Below are positions 1 to 11,028 of a stretch of 64,000 nucleotides of DNA, one piece after another. Under the pieces are notes generated by a model. The model ran no database searches, was not told where the DNA came from, and saw nothing but the letters and a program-made list of their open reading frames with translations. The translations under genes and the position numbers were made by a program. This DNA is from Erigeron canadensis (taxonomy: Eukaryota; Streptophyta; Magnoliopsida; Asterales; Asteraceae), in NCBI RefSeq assembly GCF_010389155.1, contig NC_057764.1, positions 6,510,001-6,574,000 on the forward strand. Reading direction: 5' to 3'. Each line of letters opens with the position of its first letter. Position 1 is the stretch's first letter.

Positions 1-790
1 TGAGTTATGTCGCTCTGCGCGTGGGAAACCACCGACTTATCACCGTTGTCTCAACTATTAAAGATGATAATATTGTATGACTGCTTTTGTAGTTAGCTAG
101 TAAGCATGACTGTAGTGTGAGGATATATCTAGATAGTTACTCATAAGCACACACACTTAGAAATATAAATGCCTTGGTAGTAGCTATTAGTTCTGATTTC
201 TATACAAACCTTTAATTAAGTGCTTAACTAGTCAGCAGAAGGTAGTAAGATTGAGTTGTAAGACATGTGGAAGTATAGAACTGTTTTAGAGGTACTAACA
301 CGAATAAAAAGTTAGCTTTTAGTTTTGATTGACCAATTATCTTGCCTCTAGCTATAGCTTATTGATTTTGTCTAAAGCTTTCTCAAATCATTTTGCATGA
401 CTAATATTCATTGTTGTTAAAAGCGTGCGCCCAGGCCGCCTAGGCGCAAGGCGAGGGCGAGGCAAGAGGTTCCCGCCTGAAATTCAAGGCCCAGGCCCAC
501 TAAGAATTAGGCGGCAGACAGACTCCTCTTTTCTATAAAACCCTTTGGTTATCAAAGAAGCATATTAATAGCATGTCAGGGACTAAATCACGTTTATATA
601 TTGTTCCAAATATCAAAATCAAATCATGAATCAGATTATATCAACATCAAATATTCCTTCATCAACATATTCTCCCTATAACTCCAAGCAAGTTTTCTTC
701 TTTTTTTCTTCTTAAAATTATTTTTTTCTTTTTTCTTTCTCAAAAGATTTTTTCAACTGAAACTTTCTTTCTTATCATCTCTAAGAGTCA
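1..790. other. Non-coding left flank of the hAT gene
   Basis: No coding region can be supported here. Positions 424-510 are unusually GC-rich for this window and repeat GCCTAGGCGC- and AAGGCGAGG-like words, which looks like a fragment of a dispersed repeat. Positions 690-780 are strongly pyrimidine-rich and run directly into the ATG at 791, as expected for the 5' leader of the hAT transposase gene. Nothing else is recognisable. Confidence 0.5.
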
Positions 791-821
791 ATGAATCAAG
801 GTGGTAATGTTTCTCAACGTC
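791..821 (+). pseudogene. hAT transposase, first codons (5' fragment)
   Basis: An ATG at 791 follows a CT-rich leader and opens a reading frame that is cut after about ten codons by the LTR element beginning at 822. The downstream sequence at 17218 continues in the same frame once the element and one copy of the 5-bp duplication are discounted, and leads straight into a BED-type zinc finger. I therefore read this as the start of the same transposase gene. The short length makes the call depend entirely on that continuity. Confidence 0.7.
817..821. repeat. Target site duplication ACGTC (left copy)
   Basis: ACGTC lies directly before the LTR start TGATGTGT at 822. The same five bases follow the 3' LTR end ACACATCA at 17213-17217. 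A 5-bp duplication is normal for Ty3/gypsy integration and fixes both element ends. Confidence 0.9.
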
Positions 822-2327
822 TGATGTGTCATATTTTATACCATTTCCCACGTGATTTTAGAACCAATTATTCGTTATTTTGATAGTCTTATATCCAACT
901 TTCGATGTTTTGAATGTGTGTTAAGTGTTTTCAGGTTGGAAATTGATTAGACAAATGAATTGGTTGAGTTTGATGATATATGGAAGTAACGGGAGGAAGA
1001 TTCGGTTGAAATCAAGCAAAAAATGAAGGAAACAAATCCTGGAGTCTATAACTCCCGTTATTAGAGTAACGGCCGTTATAGAGGGAGTTTGTAGTTTCTC
1101 TTGTAACTGGCAGTTACTACATCAATGACCGTTAGTAATTAACTAGCGAGTAACGATCGTTTCCAGACTAACGCCCGTTAGTCATCTAGTAAAAGTGTAA
1201 CGGCAGTTACTACACTAACGGCCGTTACACGTTGAGTTTGTATATAAGTTCAGATAGGGTTTTGCCCTTGGGACGAATTCTTGGCAAATTTTTATTAGTT
1301 TTTTTTTTTATAGTTTTTAACACTTTGGAGCAAACAAGTTGTTAGGGTTTTATCTCTTTTCAGCTTTGGATTGTAATCATCATTGCTACCGGATTATCTT
1401 CAATCATTTGGTATAATATGATTTCTTCTCTATTTGTTTGTTCTTATGTTTTTAATATGAGTAGCTAAATCCTTACCACCCGCTTAGGTAGTAAGCATGT
1501 TATAGGGTCGAATTAATATTGCTTGTGAATGTTGAACAAGGTTTATATGTTTAATCAAAGATCCACATTTATTTGGATTTAAATATTGTTTTCAACTTTT
1601 ATATTAATTGATTGATAATTGTAATTAGAAGTTCGGGAGAAATCTTTGTCATTGTCAATTGATTTATGAAATGGTTAATCGGTCCATAATTAACCTAAAA
1701 TCGTTGGAGTTCGGGAGAAATCAACGATAAAGATTAAAAACAATTAAATTCATTTCGAGTGTGTCAACGCTTATGATAGAGGGATCTGATTAGGCGAATA
1801 AGCAGTTCGGGAGAAAGCTTTCAAAAGATTAAATCATAAAATCAACTCAGGTATTTAATGCTTAACTGTTTAGAGTAGAAATTAAGTGCGGGAGCAATAA
1901 TTATGCTTTGAGCAGTTAAAGTTTCAAGTATAACGGGAGTTCATCTTGTCTACCCTTTGAGTCGTTCAACAAATGCAAGTAATATTTAGACCCGATGATT
2001 GACATGTGAGCTGACCCAAGTAGGTGTTCCTTTTAAATCTGTGTTAAGATTCAACAATCAAATATTCTTTTGCGATTAATCCTACGGGATTACTGACTTT
2101 TCTTACTAACTTTTGCAACGTGAAAATTCGGTCACAAACCCCCCCCCCCCCTTTTTTTTTAATCTGAATCACTTTACTGTAACATTTGCTTAATAAGTCC
2201 TTATGTTCGATCTCGGTTTACCAAGTCAACTATATTGCATATGAACGGGTTCACTGCTCGCAAGTGTGTAGTAGTCAGTAGCTAGGTATTTCGTGTTTAT
2301 AAATTTAAGACTAGAAAATACACATCA
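822..2327 (+). repeat. 5' LTR of the Athila-type element
   Basis: 1506 bp, matching 15769-17212 along its whole length. It is longer mainly because it carries one extra palindrome block near 1165-1200 and an insertion near 1310-1345 relative to the 3' LTR. U3 holds an array of TAAC-N4-GTTA palindromes and a TATATAA box. A C-tract and T-tract lie near 2140-2160. The mixture of indels and scattered substitutions against its partner indicates an old insertion. Confidence 0.9.
1049..1247 (+). promoter_or_regulatory. LTR promoter: MYB-like palindrome array plus TATA box
   Basis: About eight units of the form TAAC-N4-GTTA lie between 1049 and 1227, for example TAACTCCCGTTA (1049-1060) and TAACGGCCGTTA (1216-1227). 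TATATAA follows at 1241-1247. Each unit is two inverted YAACNG words, the known core recognised by plant MYB proteins; AACGG is also the core of the M-phase MSA element. Binding is inference. The same array recurs at 8547-8771 inside the element. Confidence 0.6.
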
Positions 2328-2333
2328 AGTTTT

Positions 2334-2352
2334 TGGCGCCGCTGCCGGGGAC
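2334..2352 (+). other. Primer binding site (tRNA-Asp type)
   Basis: TGGCGCCGCTGCCGGGGAC begins six bases after the LTR end at 2327. This matches the TGGCGCCGTTGCCGGGGA consensus used by Athila and many other plant gypsy elements, which is complementary to the 3' end of tRNA-Asp. It sets minus-strand priming for the element. Confidence 0.85.
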
Positions 2353-2518
2353 TTAAATTAAGTAGTTGTTCATTTTGTGATTCGATCCTTCCTTGCATTC
2401 ATTTATGAGGAAGTTATTTGTTTTAATAGATAGATTTTTTTTTTTTTAGTTCTATTTTTGTTAGTTTCTGGTGCGGTTAACAGTATTTCTTGTAGTTCTT
2501 GTGCAGGTGCTTTGTTAG

Positions 2519-4620
2519 TTGATGAACACAAGAGCCTCTGGTAGACCTTTGCTTAGTCCTCAATCTAATCCAGGGAGAGCCAGAAGACGCTTACTTAGAT
2601 CATACAACACGGAGCCCTCAAACACCGACAAAATAGATTTAGGTACCGAAACCCGTGACCACCCGGACGTAGATTTGGATCAACATTACTCAAAGAAAGG
2701 TTCAACGTCCGAGGTTCACTTAAGTGCTAAATTCTCCGAAGGTAGTGGTTTGTTCAAAACTGGTGATAGCTCAGAGGAATAAGATAATAGGCATAAAACT
2801 CATCAACCGGATTCAACAGAAATTCCTCGAGTAAATCTTCAAGTAACTCAACCAGTTAGAAATAGGAGAATGGGTGATCAAGAACCGGTAAACCCCAACA
2901 ACCGTCTTTACGGTGACCATAGGAGAAATGTACCCACTAATAGGGGTACTCCTATTCGCCTTCCAACCACCGGAGTTAATTTTTCTCTCAAAGGAAGTCA
3001 TTTGAAAAGTGTGGAGGAAGAGAAGTTTGATGGGGTGACAAACAATGATCCGTATGGCCATTTGGAAAGGTTTGAAAAAATTTGCAGGTTTTACCACTAT
3101 GGCGCGAATCAGGATGATAATGTGAAGCTTGAGATTTTTCCATTCACTTTATGTGGAGAAGCTAAGGCATGGCTCAAGGAACAGCCAGACGATTTGTATA
3201 CCACTTGGGATGAGCTTCGTGTTGGTTTTATTGATGAGTTCTATTCTATAAAGAGTCACAGACAGTTGGAAAACAAGATCAGTTCATTCACTCAAGATCC
3301 AGGGGAAGATGTAGTAGACGCTTGGAAATGGTATAAGGAGATGATTAGGAACTGTCCAGGAAACAATCTGAACACGAAAGCAGTGGTTGAAATTTTCTAT
3401 GATGGTTTGCTCAAGAGAACTCGAAGTGAATTAGCCGGAGCATTTGGGGGTAGTTTGAACAATGTGACCCCAGCTGAAGGTTACAAAATCCTACATGATA
3501 TGGCTATGGAGTTTTCGGATCGTGGAGAACTTGTAAGTAAGAGAACTGGAGGTAAGACTGTTGCAAAAGTGGAAAGTGGTGAGGAGTCCAGTTTGGTTGC
3601 TGAAGTCAAAGCACTCTCGAAACAGATGAATGAGAGATTTGACAACCAAGAAATGAGGTTCAAAAACATTGAAAGAGATGTAAAGGTGATTGCTGATGGA
3701 TGTGACTACTGTGGAGACATGCACTATTCAGAAGATTGTCCGGATAAGCCAGCTTAGGAAGTCAATTATGTGCAAAATCAGCAAGGGAACTTCAACCAGA
3801 ACACCGGTTATCAGAACTGGCCATTAGGTACTTCTTTTTCCTCTTCCTCATTTAATAATGCTAATAATTCTGGTTTTAGTGGAAATAGGTTCAGCAGGTT
3901 CAACAGTTAGTGGAATGCGAATGCTGAATTGAGGGAGATCATGAAGGATTTGGTTGGCGCTCAGAAAGCCACCAATGAGAAGGTCGAAGAACAGAACAAG
4001 AAGATGGCTTCTAAATGGGATGCTATGACTACTAGGTTGGACGGGTTGGCTAGTAAGCTGGAGCAGAGTTTGAAGAGTACTCAAGCAACATTTCAGGATA
4101 TCAAGGCTAAGCTTGAAAGGCTAGAAACATCAAATAGGCAGCCCGGTACATTACTGAGCAATACTCAACGGAATCCTAAACCTCAACAAAATAACCAAGG
4201 ATCAGGAGCCAAGTATAGCCACCCGAACGCTAGAAACGAGCAAGTCAACGCGATCACAACAAGAGCAGGTAACACTTATAATTCTGCAAACCCGTTGCCT
4301 AATGTTGTTATTCCTCTTGTGCAGGTTGAAGTCGATGAAGCCGTTGATGATGAGATTGAGATGGAACCGGAACCAGCCATGAAGACACCGGCCGTTCCAA
4401 CCAAGACTGTTGAGAAGACTACTGTTGAGAAACCACCGGTTAAACCATATCAGCCAAAGATACCTTTTCCTCAACGATTGAGGAAAGCGAAGATCAAGGA
4501 AAATTTTAAAAAGTTTGTTGATTTGATTCAAAATGTTAACATTACTGTTCCTTTAGTTGATCTTCTTGCAGGTATGCCAAATTATGCAAAGTTTTTCAAA
4601 GATCTCATTTCGGATAGGAA
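2519..4620 (+). pseudogene. gag: Athila-type Gag, interrupted by three stops
   Basis: One reading frame runs from the ATG at 2519 through the protease, broken by stops at 2780, 3755 and 3908. The retrotransposon gag domain is clear at about 3010-3540, with FPFTLCGEAKAWLKEQP and a following helical region. A zinc-knuckle-like motif, CDYCGDMHYSEDC, lies at 3702-3742; its C-x2-C-x3-H-x4-C spacing is one residue short of the classic knuckle. A charged, possibly coiled-coil segment follows at 3930-4130. The start at 2519 follows a CTTGTGCAG splice-acceptor-like string at 2498-2506. Gag would form the virus-like particle and bind genomic RNA. The three nonsense codons in an otherwise continuous frame mark it as a decayed copy. 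Confidence 0.8.
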
Positions 4621-5506
4621 GAAGTTAGAAGAGGCAAAGACAACTGTAATGAGTGCCGAGGTGTCAGCTATCATCAAGAATGAGATTCCTCCTAAGTTAG
4701 ATGTAAATTTAATGCCTTATTCTGTTTACAAAAGATTGTCTTTAGGTGATTTGACCGCTACCCGCATGAGCATTAGGCTAGCGGATCGTTCATTCCAATA
4801 TCTCATGGGGATAGCGGAAAATTTGCAAATTAGGGTAGGTCACATGATATTCCCGGTAGATTTTGTTGTTTTTGAAATGGAGGCGGATATTAATGTCCCT
4901 CTAATTCTTGGCCGACTGTTTCTCATGACTGCGGATGCTATCATCCGTGTTAAAGCTAAGGAGATTCCCTTGGGGGTTGGCGATGACCGGGTTGTTTTTA
5001 ATATTGATAGAGCTCTTAAGCATCCTTACTCATGTGATGAATCTTGTTTCAGGATTGATGTAGTCGCTGAAGAAGATGTTTTGGAAAAGGAGCTTATGGA
5101 TTTTTTGGACATGGAGGGAGATGGAGCATTTCTAGCTTGTAGTGAAGAAGAACAAGAAATGGTTGGTGAAATGGTGCAGGAGATCATGGCGTTGAGTGTT
5201 GATGAAACGCACCCGGAAGAAGAAGCATTTGAAGAAATCACCGTTGATGATAGAAGACGAGTGCTAACTTCGGTAGAGAATCCTCCTACCGATTTAGAAC
5301 TGAAGCCACTTCCGGACCATCTAGAATATGCTTATCTTGAAGGTACATCTTTCTTGCCCGTTGTCATTTCCTCCTCACTTTTGGAGGATGAAAAATCTAG
5401 ACTTATGACCGTCCTTAAGGCCCATAAAAAGGCCTTTGCATGGAAAATTTCCGATATTCCGGGTATAAGTCCAGAATTTTGTAAGCACACCATAAATTTT
5501 GATTGA
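4621..5506 (+). pseudogene. Athila-type aspartic protease region lacking its active site
   Basis: The segment continues the gag frame. Typical post-catalytic protease sequence is present: VNLMPYSVYKRL, then a flap-like region and VPLILGRLFLMTADA at about 4890-4945. The D-T/S-G catalytic triplet that should stand just before VNLMP is missing; the frame jumps from NEIPPKL directly to DVNLMP. In the reverse-strand relative at 46073-46297 the same place reads ALNDSGASINLMP after about 25 extra residues. The simplest reading is an in-frame deletion that removed the catalytic core. The ORF then runs through the linker to RT and ends at a frameshift near 5505. Without the aspartate this copy cannot process its polyprotein. 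Confidence 0.75.
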
Positions 5507-8185
5507 TGATTTTAAACCGGTTGTGCAAAGGCAACGTAGATTGAACCCGAACATTAAAGATGTGGTAAAAAAGGAGATAATAAAGTTACTTGATGCGGGA
5601 ATCATATTCCCCATTTCGGATAGTTCATGGGTAAGTCCGGTGCATTGTGTACCGAAAAAGGGTGGGATGACCGTAGTTTTGAATGAAAAGAATGAATTGA
5701 TTCCTACTAGAACTGTCACGGGGTGGAGGGTATGTATTGATTATCGGAAATTGAATGATGCAACCCGCAAAGATCACTTTCCCTTGCCCTTTATTGATCA
5801 AGTGCTCGAACGGTTAGCCGGAAACGAGTATTTTTGCTTTTTGGATGGGTTCTCCGGGTACTTCCAAATACCCATTGACCCCAAAGACCAAGAAAGACCA
5901 CGTTTACTTGTCCCTATGGCACTTATGCTTATAGGAGGATGCCATTTGGTCTTTGCAATGCTCCCGGGACTTTTCAAAGATGTATGATTGCCATTTTTTA
6001 AGACATGATCGAAACTTCCATGGAAGTTTTCATGGATGATTTTTCTGTTTTTGGTAGTTCGTTTGAGGGTTGTTTAGAAAGTCTTGATAAAATGCTTGAA
6101 AGATGTGAAAAGGCACACTTGGTTTTGAATTGGGAGAAATGTCACTTTATGGTAAAGGAAGGGATTGTGTTGGGACATAAAGTTTCTAAAGCAGGTCTAG
6201 AGGTTGATAAAGCAAAAATTGATGTTATCGCTAAATTACCTCTACCTACTAATGTCAAGTCGATTAGAAGCTTTTTGGGTCATGCCGGTTTTTATCGTAG
6301 GTTCATAAAGGATTTTTCAAAGATAACCCGGCCAATGACCAAGTTGTTAGAAAAAGATTTCCCGTTTGTGTTTGATTATGATTGTCTTAACGCATTTAAC
6401 TTGTTAAAGAAAGAATTGATTAATGAACCAATTATGATTTCACCCAATTGGTCATTACCTTTTGAGTTAATGTGTGATGCTATTGATTATGCCTTAGGGG
6501 CCGTTTTAGGTCAAAGGGGAGATAAACATTTCCGTCCCATTTCTTATGCTAGCAAAACTTTGAATCCGGCCCAACAAAATTACACTGTGACTGAGAAAGA
6601 GTTGTTAGCCATTGTGTATGCTTTTGACAAATTTCATCCCTACTTGGTTTTGAATAAGACTATTGTTTACACCGACCATTCCGCATTGAGGTACTTGTTT
6701 TCCAAACAAGATGCCAAACCCTGTCTCATCCGTTGGGTTTTGCTTTTGCAAGAATTCGACATAGAGATCAAGGATAAAAAGGGGGCGGAAAATGTGGCGG
6801 CCGATCACTTGAGTAGGCTCGAAAACCCTCACCTTGAGGAGTTGCAAGAGCATGAGATTAATGATTATTTTCCTGATGAAGATTTGATGCAGGTACAAGG
6901 TGAAGAAGAACCGTGGTTTGCAGACATTGCTAATTATCTTTGTGCTAACGTTCTTCTTGAGGAAATGACATCTCAACAAAAGAAGAAATTCTTTTCTGAG
7001 ATTAAGCATTATTTTTGGGAGGAACCGTATTTGTTTAGAATGTGTGCAGATGGAATGATCAGGAGATGTGTTTCTGGTGCTGAAACTCGTGAGATTTTGG
7101 ATGCATGCCACCATGGTCATTATGGAGCATCTGTAACGGGTAAGAAGGTATATGATGCAGGGTTCTATTGGCCCACCATTTTCAGGGAAGCAAAGACTTT
7201 GGTAGAAGTTTGTGATGCATGTCAACGTCAAGGTAATATCACTAAGAGAGACGAAATGCCTCAACAAATGATACATGTATGTGAGATTTTTGATGTATGG
7301 GGGATTGATTTTATGGGTCCTTTTCCTCCGTCTCATAAGTTTCTTTATATTTTGGTAGCCGTTGATTATGTGTCCAAGTGGGCCGATGCTAAAGCTCTTC
7401 CGACTAATGATGCTAAAGTTGTAATTGAATTCTTGAAAAAGTTGTTTAGTCGTTTTGGTGTACCAAAAGCCTTAATTAGTGATCGCGGGTCCCATTTCGC
7501 GAATCAGCAACTTGCTAAGGTTTTAAAGAGGTATGGTGTCACCCATAGGTTCTTTACCTCTTATCACCCTCAAACAAGCGGCCAAGTGGAAAACACAAAT
7601 AGGGCTTTGAAAAGGATCCTTGAAAAGACCGTGCATGATAACCCAAAGATTTGGGCCAAGAGGCTTGATGATGCCTTGTGGGCGTTTCGAACCGCCTACA
7701 AGACTCCAATTGGTACTACTCCTTATAAGCTTCTTTATGGAAAAACTTGTCATCTCCCGATTGAGATTGAACACAAAGCCTATTGGGCTTTGCAAAATTG
7801 TAATATGGATCTAATCTTGGCTGGTGAGAAAAGGTTTTTGCAGTTGCACGAGTTGGATGAAATGAGGTTGCAAGCTTATGACAATTCCATGCTATACAAG
7901 GAGCGTACAAAAGCTTGGCATGATAAGAAGATCAAGAGGAAGGAATTTAAAGCCGGTGACAAAGCACTTTTATTTCAATCAAAGTACAAAATCAAAGCAC
8001 CGAAGCTCAAGTCGAGATGGATTGGACCGTATGTGGTGAAAAGAAGTTATTCATCCGGATATGTGGAGTTGTATGGCAATGATGAGAGTTTTATTGTAAA
8101 TGGACAACGCTTGAAGCATTATCATGAAGAAGATGAAGAAAATGCGGAGGTGTTCGAAATTGGCTTTTATGCTATCAACAAGTGA
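5507..8185 (+). pseudogene. pol: Athila-type reverse transcriptase, RNase H and integrase
   Basis: RT begins after a frameshift at about 5505, shifts frame again near 5895 and meets a stop just before 6005. From 6005 to 8185 the frame is open for 726 residues. RT motifs include VCIDYRKLND and the active site [10 protein letters not shown] (about 6030). RNase H starts near 6470 ([14 protein letters not shown]) and includes YTDHSAL. The integrase zinc finger with H-x4-H and CDACQRQ lies at about 7105-7235. Its core shows GIDFMGP, then ISDRGSHF and a glutamate 36 residues later (D,D35E spacing). The C-terminal part ends [14 protein letters not shown]. The catalytic residues look intact, but the two frameshifts and the stop in RT make it non-functional in cis. 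Confidence 0.85.
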
Positions 8186-8448
8186 AAGTGAAAAGTGATC
8201 GAGTCAAGCTAAAGAGTCATTAATAAATTAAGCGCTTCTCGGGAGGCAACCCGAGTTTGTTTCATTTTATCTTGTCATTTTCTTTTCCTAAAGTCGAAAA
8301 AATCCATAAAAATTGAAAATTCCAAAAAAAAGCCAAAAAGATTTTGTTTATTTTCTCTATTTTCAGTTATTTTTCAGTTTTTTAATGTTTTTGTATCTAG
8401 AATTGTAGGTCCGAAGGCCGTCTCGAGCATCGAGGTAAGAAATGTGCA

Positions 8449-8468
8449 AAGGTAAGTGTGGGTGTCGT
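8449..8468 (+). other. Internal PPT-like module after pol
   Basis: AAGGTAAGTGTGGGTGTCGTC-like sequence sits about 265 bp after the pol stop. It resembles the terminal purine tract module (CTTAAGTGTGGGGGG at 15751-15765) and a second internal copy at 11425-11442. The reverse-strand relative has the equivalent at 45396-45420. A role in plus-strand priming is only a hypothesis. Confidence 0.45.
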
Positions 8469-8546
8469 CAAAAAGTTGTCATGAGTGGTCCTATTGTCTG
8501 TTAAGTCTCAAGGACCGTTAAAGAAAACTAACTGGCCACACGCGTG

Positions 8547-8800
8547 TAACTGCCGTTACCCTCCTAACGCCCGTTAGGAGGGGAGTTTTGTGTCCTCCCT
8601 GTAACGGCCAGTTAGGGCCCAAACGGCCATTAGTCCCATTTTGAATTGTAACTGCCGTTAGAATTGTAACCCCCGTTACACGGGGCTTTGATTTGTAACG
8701 CCCGTCTGTCCACTAACGCCCATTATACGCGGGTTGATTTGTAACGCCCGTTAGGCCTATAACGGCCGTTACACGCGAGAGGATAGGATAGATAAGGTCG
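8547..8800 (+). promoter_or_regulatory. Internal palindrome array upstream of the env-like ORF
   Basis: About ten TAAC-N4-GTTA or close variants occur in roughly 225 bp, including TAACTGCCGTTA (8547), TAACGCCCGTTA (8741) and TAACGGCCGTTA (8760-8771). The last is followed by CACGCGAGAGGATAGGATAG, which parallels the LTR where TAACGGCCGTTACACG precedes the TATA box. A weak TATA-like GATAGATAAGG lies at about 8786. CA-rich, leader-like sequence follows at 8820-8870. I infer an internal, LTR-like promoter for the downstream ORF. Confidence 0.5.
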
Positions 8801-8959
8801 ATTATTGTTAGGAAAATCTCAAAATGAAATCTACCAAACTCACACACAGAACCGAACAACAAAAAGGAGAAAAAAAAAGGAGGGGTGCTTGCTTTGATTA
8901 TTTCTTTTCTTTTTCTCACATTAATCTCCAAATTTTTGTTCAATCATCAAGTTTTTTAG

Positions 8960-9540
8960 GTATGATTCTTCACTCTTTTCTTTTAATTTTCGTTTTTATT
9001 ATTGAAGATAATTATTTTTCTTGAAGATAATGTGTGTGAAGGGTTCAAGTTAATTGGGTATGGTTATTGTTATTCATGTTAGATTTAGAAACCAAAGCCA
9101 TAAATTTCATGATGATAGTTGTTTCTTCCCCATTATTTAGTTTAAGTGTGGTGGAAGATTAAAGTTTGTTGAATTAAGAATTATGGATGATGTTTGTTAA
9201 TAGTCACTTAAATTGATTTTGTCATAATTAGAGTTTAATTTTTCTTTAATTAGAGGATGAATTTTAATGTGATGATTTCTGTGATTATTTAACAAAGATA
9301 AGGTTTGAGAATTTGCAAGGATAATGATAATGGGATTATTTTGTATGATAAATCACTTAAATTGATTTTGTCGAAATTAAGGTTTTTGTTCTATTACTTA
9401 GAGAAAGATTTTAATTAGATGATTTCTGTGATTTAATTCTTGAATACGTTTTTGTGGAGTAAGGTTAAGGTTTAAGTTGAAGACTTGAAAGTCATTACAT
9501 TGATTTGTAGCCTTATATATGTTTATGCTTGATTTTGTAG
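8960..9540 (+). other. Putative 5' leader intron before the env-like ORF
   Basis: A donor-like TTTTAG/GTATGATT at 8959/8960 and an acceptor-like GATTTTGTAG ending at 9540 bracket 581 bp of T-rich sequence. The acceptor abuts the ATG at 9541. The interval holds an imperfect direct repeat of about 149-bp period (CACTTAAATTGATTTTGTC at 9205 and 9354). Comparable leader introns can be drawn in front of the extra ORFs at 35081 and 60843. Confidence 0.4.
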
Positions 9541-11028
9541 ATGGCTACCAAGAGACAGTGTGATATGCAGAGGGCTGCTGCTGTAGCTGAAGCTTCAGCT
9601 TCAAGAGCTTGACAACTGGAAGCTCGAGCCCCCGTCATCTGTACTCTCGATGAGGTACCAGCAAAGTACCAGCCTAAGATTACTTTAGATGTGGTAAAGC
9701 GTAAGCCTATGATCGCTAATCGGATGTTAGATTTTGATAACTTAGGGGAGTTAGGGATAGATGTTGATGAATTGAATGGATTGTTGACACCCCCTTGTAG
9801 GGCCTTGTTCTCCATTAACACTAACATCTAGAGACATTTGTTGTTCGTTTAGATTGAATACAGACGAAGGTAGTTGTAAGAAAACGGTTATGACATTCCA
9901 TTTAGGAGGTCAAATTCATTGTATGTCTTATCAAGAGTTTGGGGTCTATTTGGGTTTTTATAGTGAAGAGGATGTTTAGAGGGTGTCTTTTACTAAAGGA
10001 ATTGTTCAATGCCTGCATCTATGAATGCAACTAGGTTTTGGGAGGAGGAAGATTTGAGTGATCAGGAATTCCATTATAATGTCAAACAATCTGCTGTTAG
10101 GAATCCGGTGTATAAGTTGCTCTTGAGAATGATAGCCGAAACCATTTCTAATAGACATAGTAGTTCAAATAATGCTACTAGTACCGATTTATTTTTCTTG
10201 TATTGCATGGTTCGGAAGGTCTCTTGTAACTTAGCTAGGGCCGTAGCTTTATATTTGTATGAAAAGGGGCATGGTAAAGCTAAGGGACATGTTGCCGGTG
10301 GTTTCCTTGTTTGTCATTTGGCTAGGCGGATGGGATTGGTCCAGACTGATCAATTTGGTCTTTTACCGGGCTTTCAAGCTTATTGTCGCAGTGGGGTGCT
10401 TGATAGGGCGACAATGGTTAGGATGGGTATGGTTAGACATGATAAGGAAACGGAGGATGAATGAGAGGATATGGATGCTGAGGATGATGAGGATGAGATG
10501 GATGAGGAACAGGAGACTGGTGTTGGTGCTTCTGTGCCTACTAGAGGTGCTACCTCTAGTTCACATGCTTTTGATTTTTCAGGTTTAGGGCAGCGTGTGG
10601 ATGAGATTTTTCATGGGATTACTGGAATAACGACCGGTTGGACAGCCAAGATGATTGGTCGCGATTTGTTGGTAGTCAGGTTAACCGAATGGCATATCAG
10701 CAGGAGTACTTCCAGCCATATATGCAGAGTTGGATTGCTTCTGGATTTCCTCCAGAGGTTCCTTCTGTGCCATTGCAGGTGCCTCACTAGCAGTTCCCTC
10801 CTCAGCAGCCGTTTATGCCACCATCGATTTATCCCATCAGCCAGAATGCTTTTGATCACTACTATCCATAGTATGGTCAGGCGGGTCTTTCTGATGCAGG
10901 TACCAATAGTTCACGACCGCCTTCCAACAGTGGTGATAGGTACCTTTGATTTCTATGGTATATTTGGGGAGAGACGTGATGGTGACGGTGATGGCGCTCC
11001 TTCAGCTTTTCCTCCTCCTGAGTTTTGA
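9541..11028 (+). pseudogene. Athila ORF1/env-like protein, degenerate
   Basis: The start at 9541 (MATKRQ) directly follows a splice-acceptor-like string. Stops at about 9610 and 9829, plus frameshifts near 9870-10010 and 10460, break the frame. The recognisable core is at about 9890-10440: a F-x-LGG...YQEFGVYLGFY segment, then DLFFLYCMVRKVSCNLARAV and GGFLVCHLARRMGL. This pattern matches the ATHILA ORF-1 family of plant gypsy elements, whose function is unknown and which is sometimes called env-like by position. An acidic region (10465-10540) and a Ser/Pro-rich tail follow. I see no signal peptide or membrane anchor in this copy, so an envelope role is not supported by the sequence. Confidence 0.65.

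Noticed and set aside
424..510. GC-rich stretch as a CpG-type promoter
   Set aside because: It is made of repeated GCCTAGGCGC-like words and lies far from the hAT start; a dispersed repeat is more likely.
6605..7336. Long reverse-strand open frame over Athila pol
   Set aside because: It is a shadow of the RNase H-integrase coding frame and has no independent features.
9541..11028. Functional envelope glycoprotein
   Set aside because: No signal peptide, membrane anchor or cysteine-rich surface domain is visible, and the frame is broken; only positional analogy supports env.
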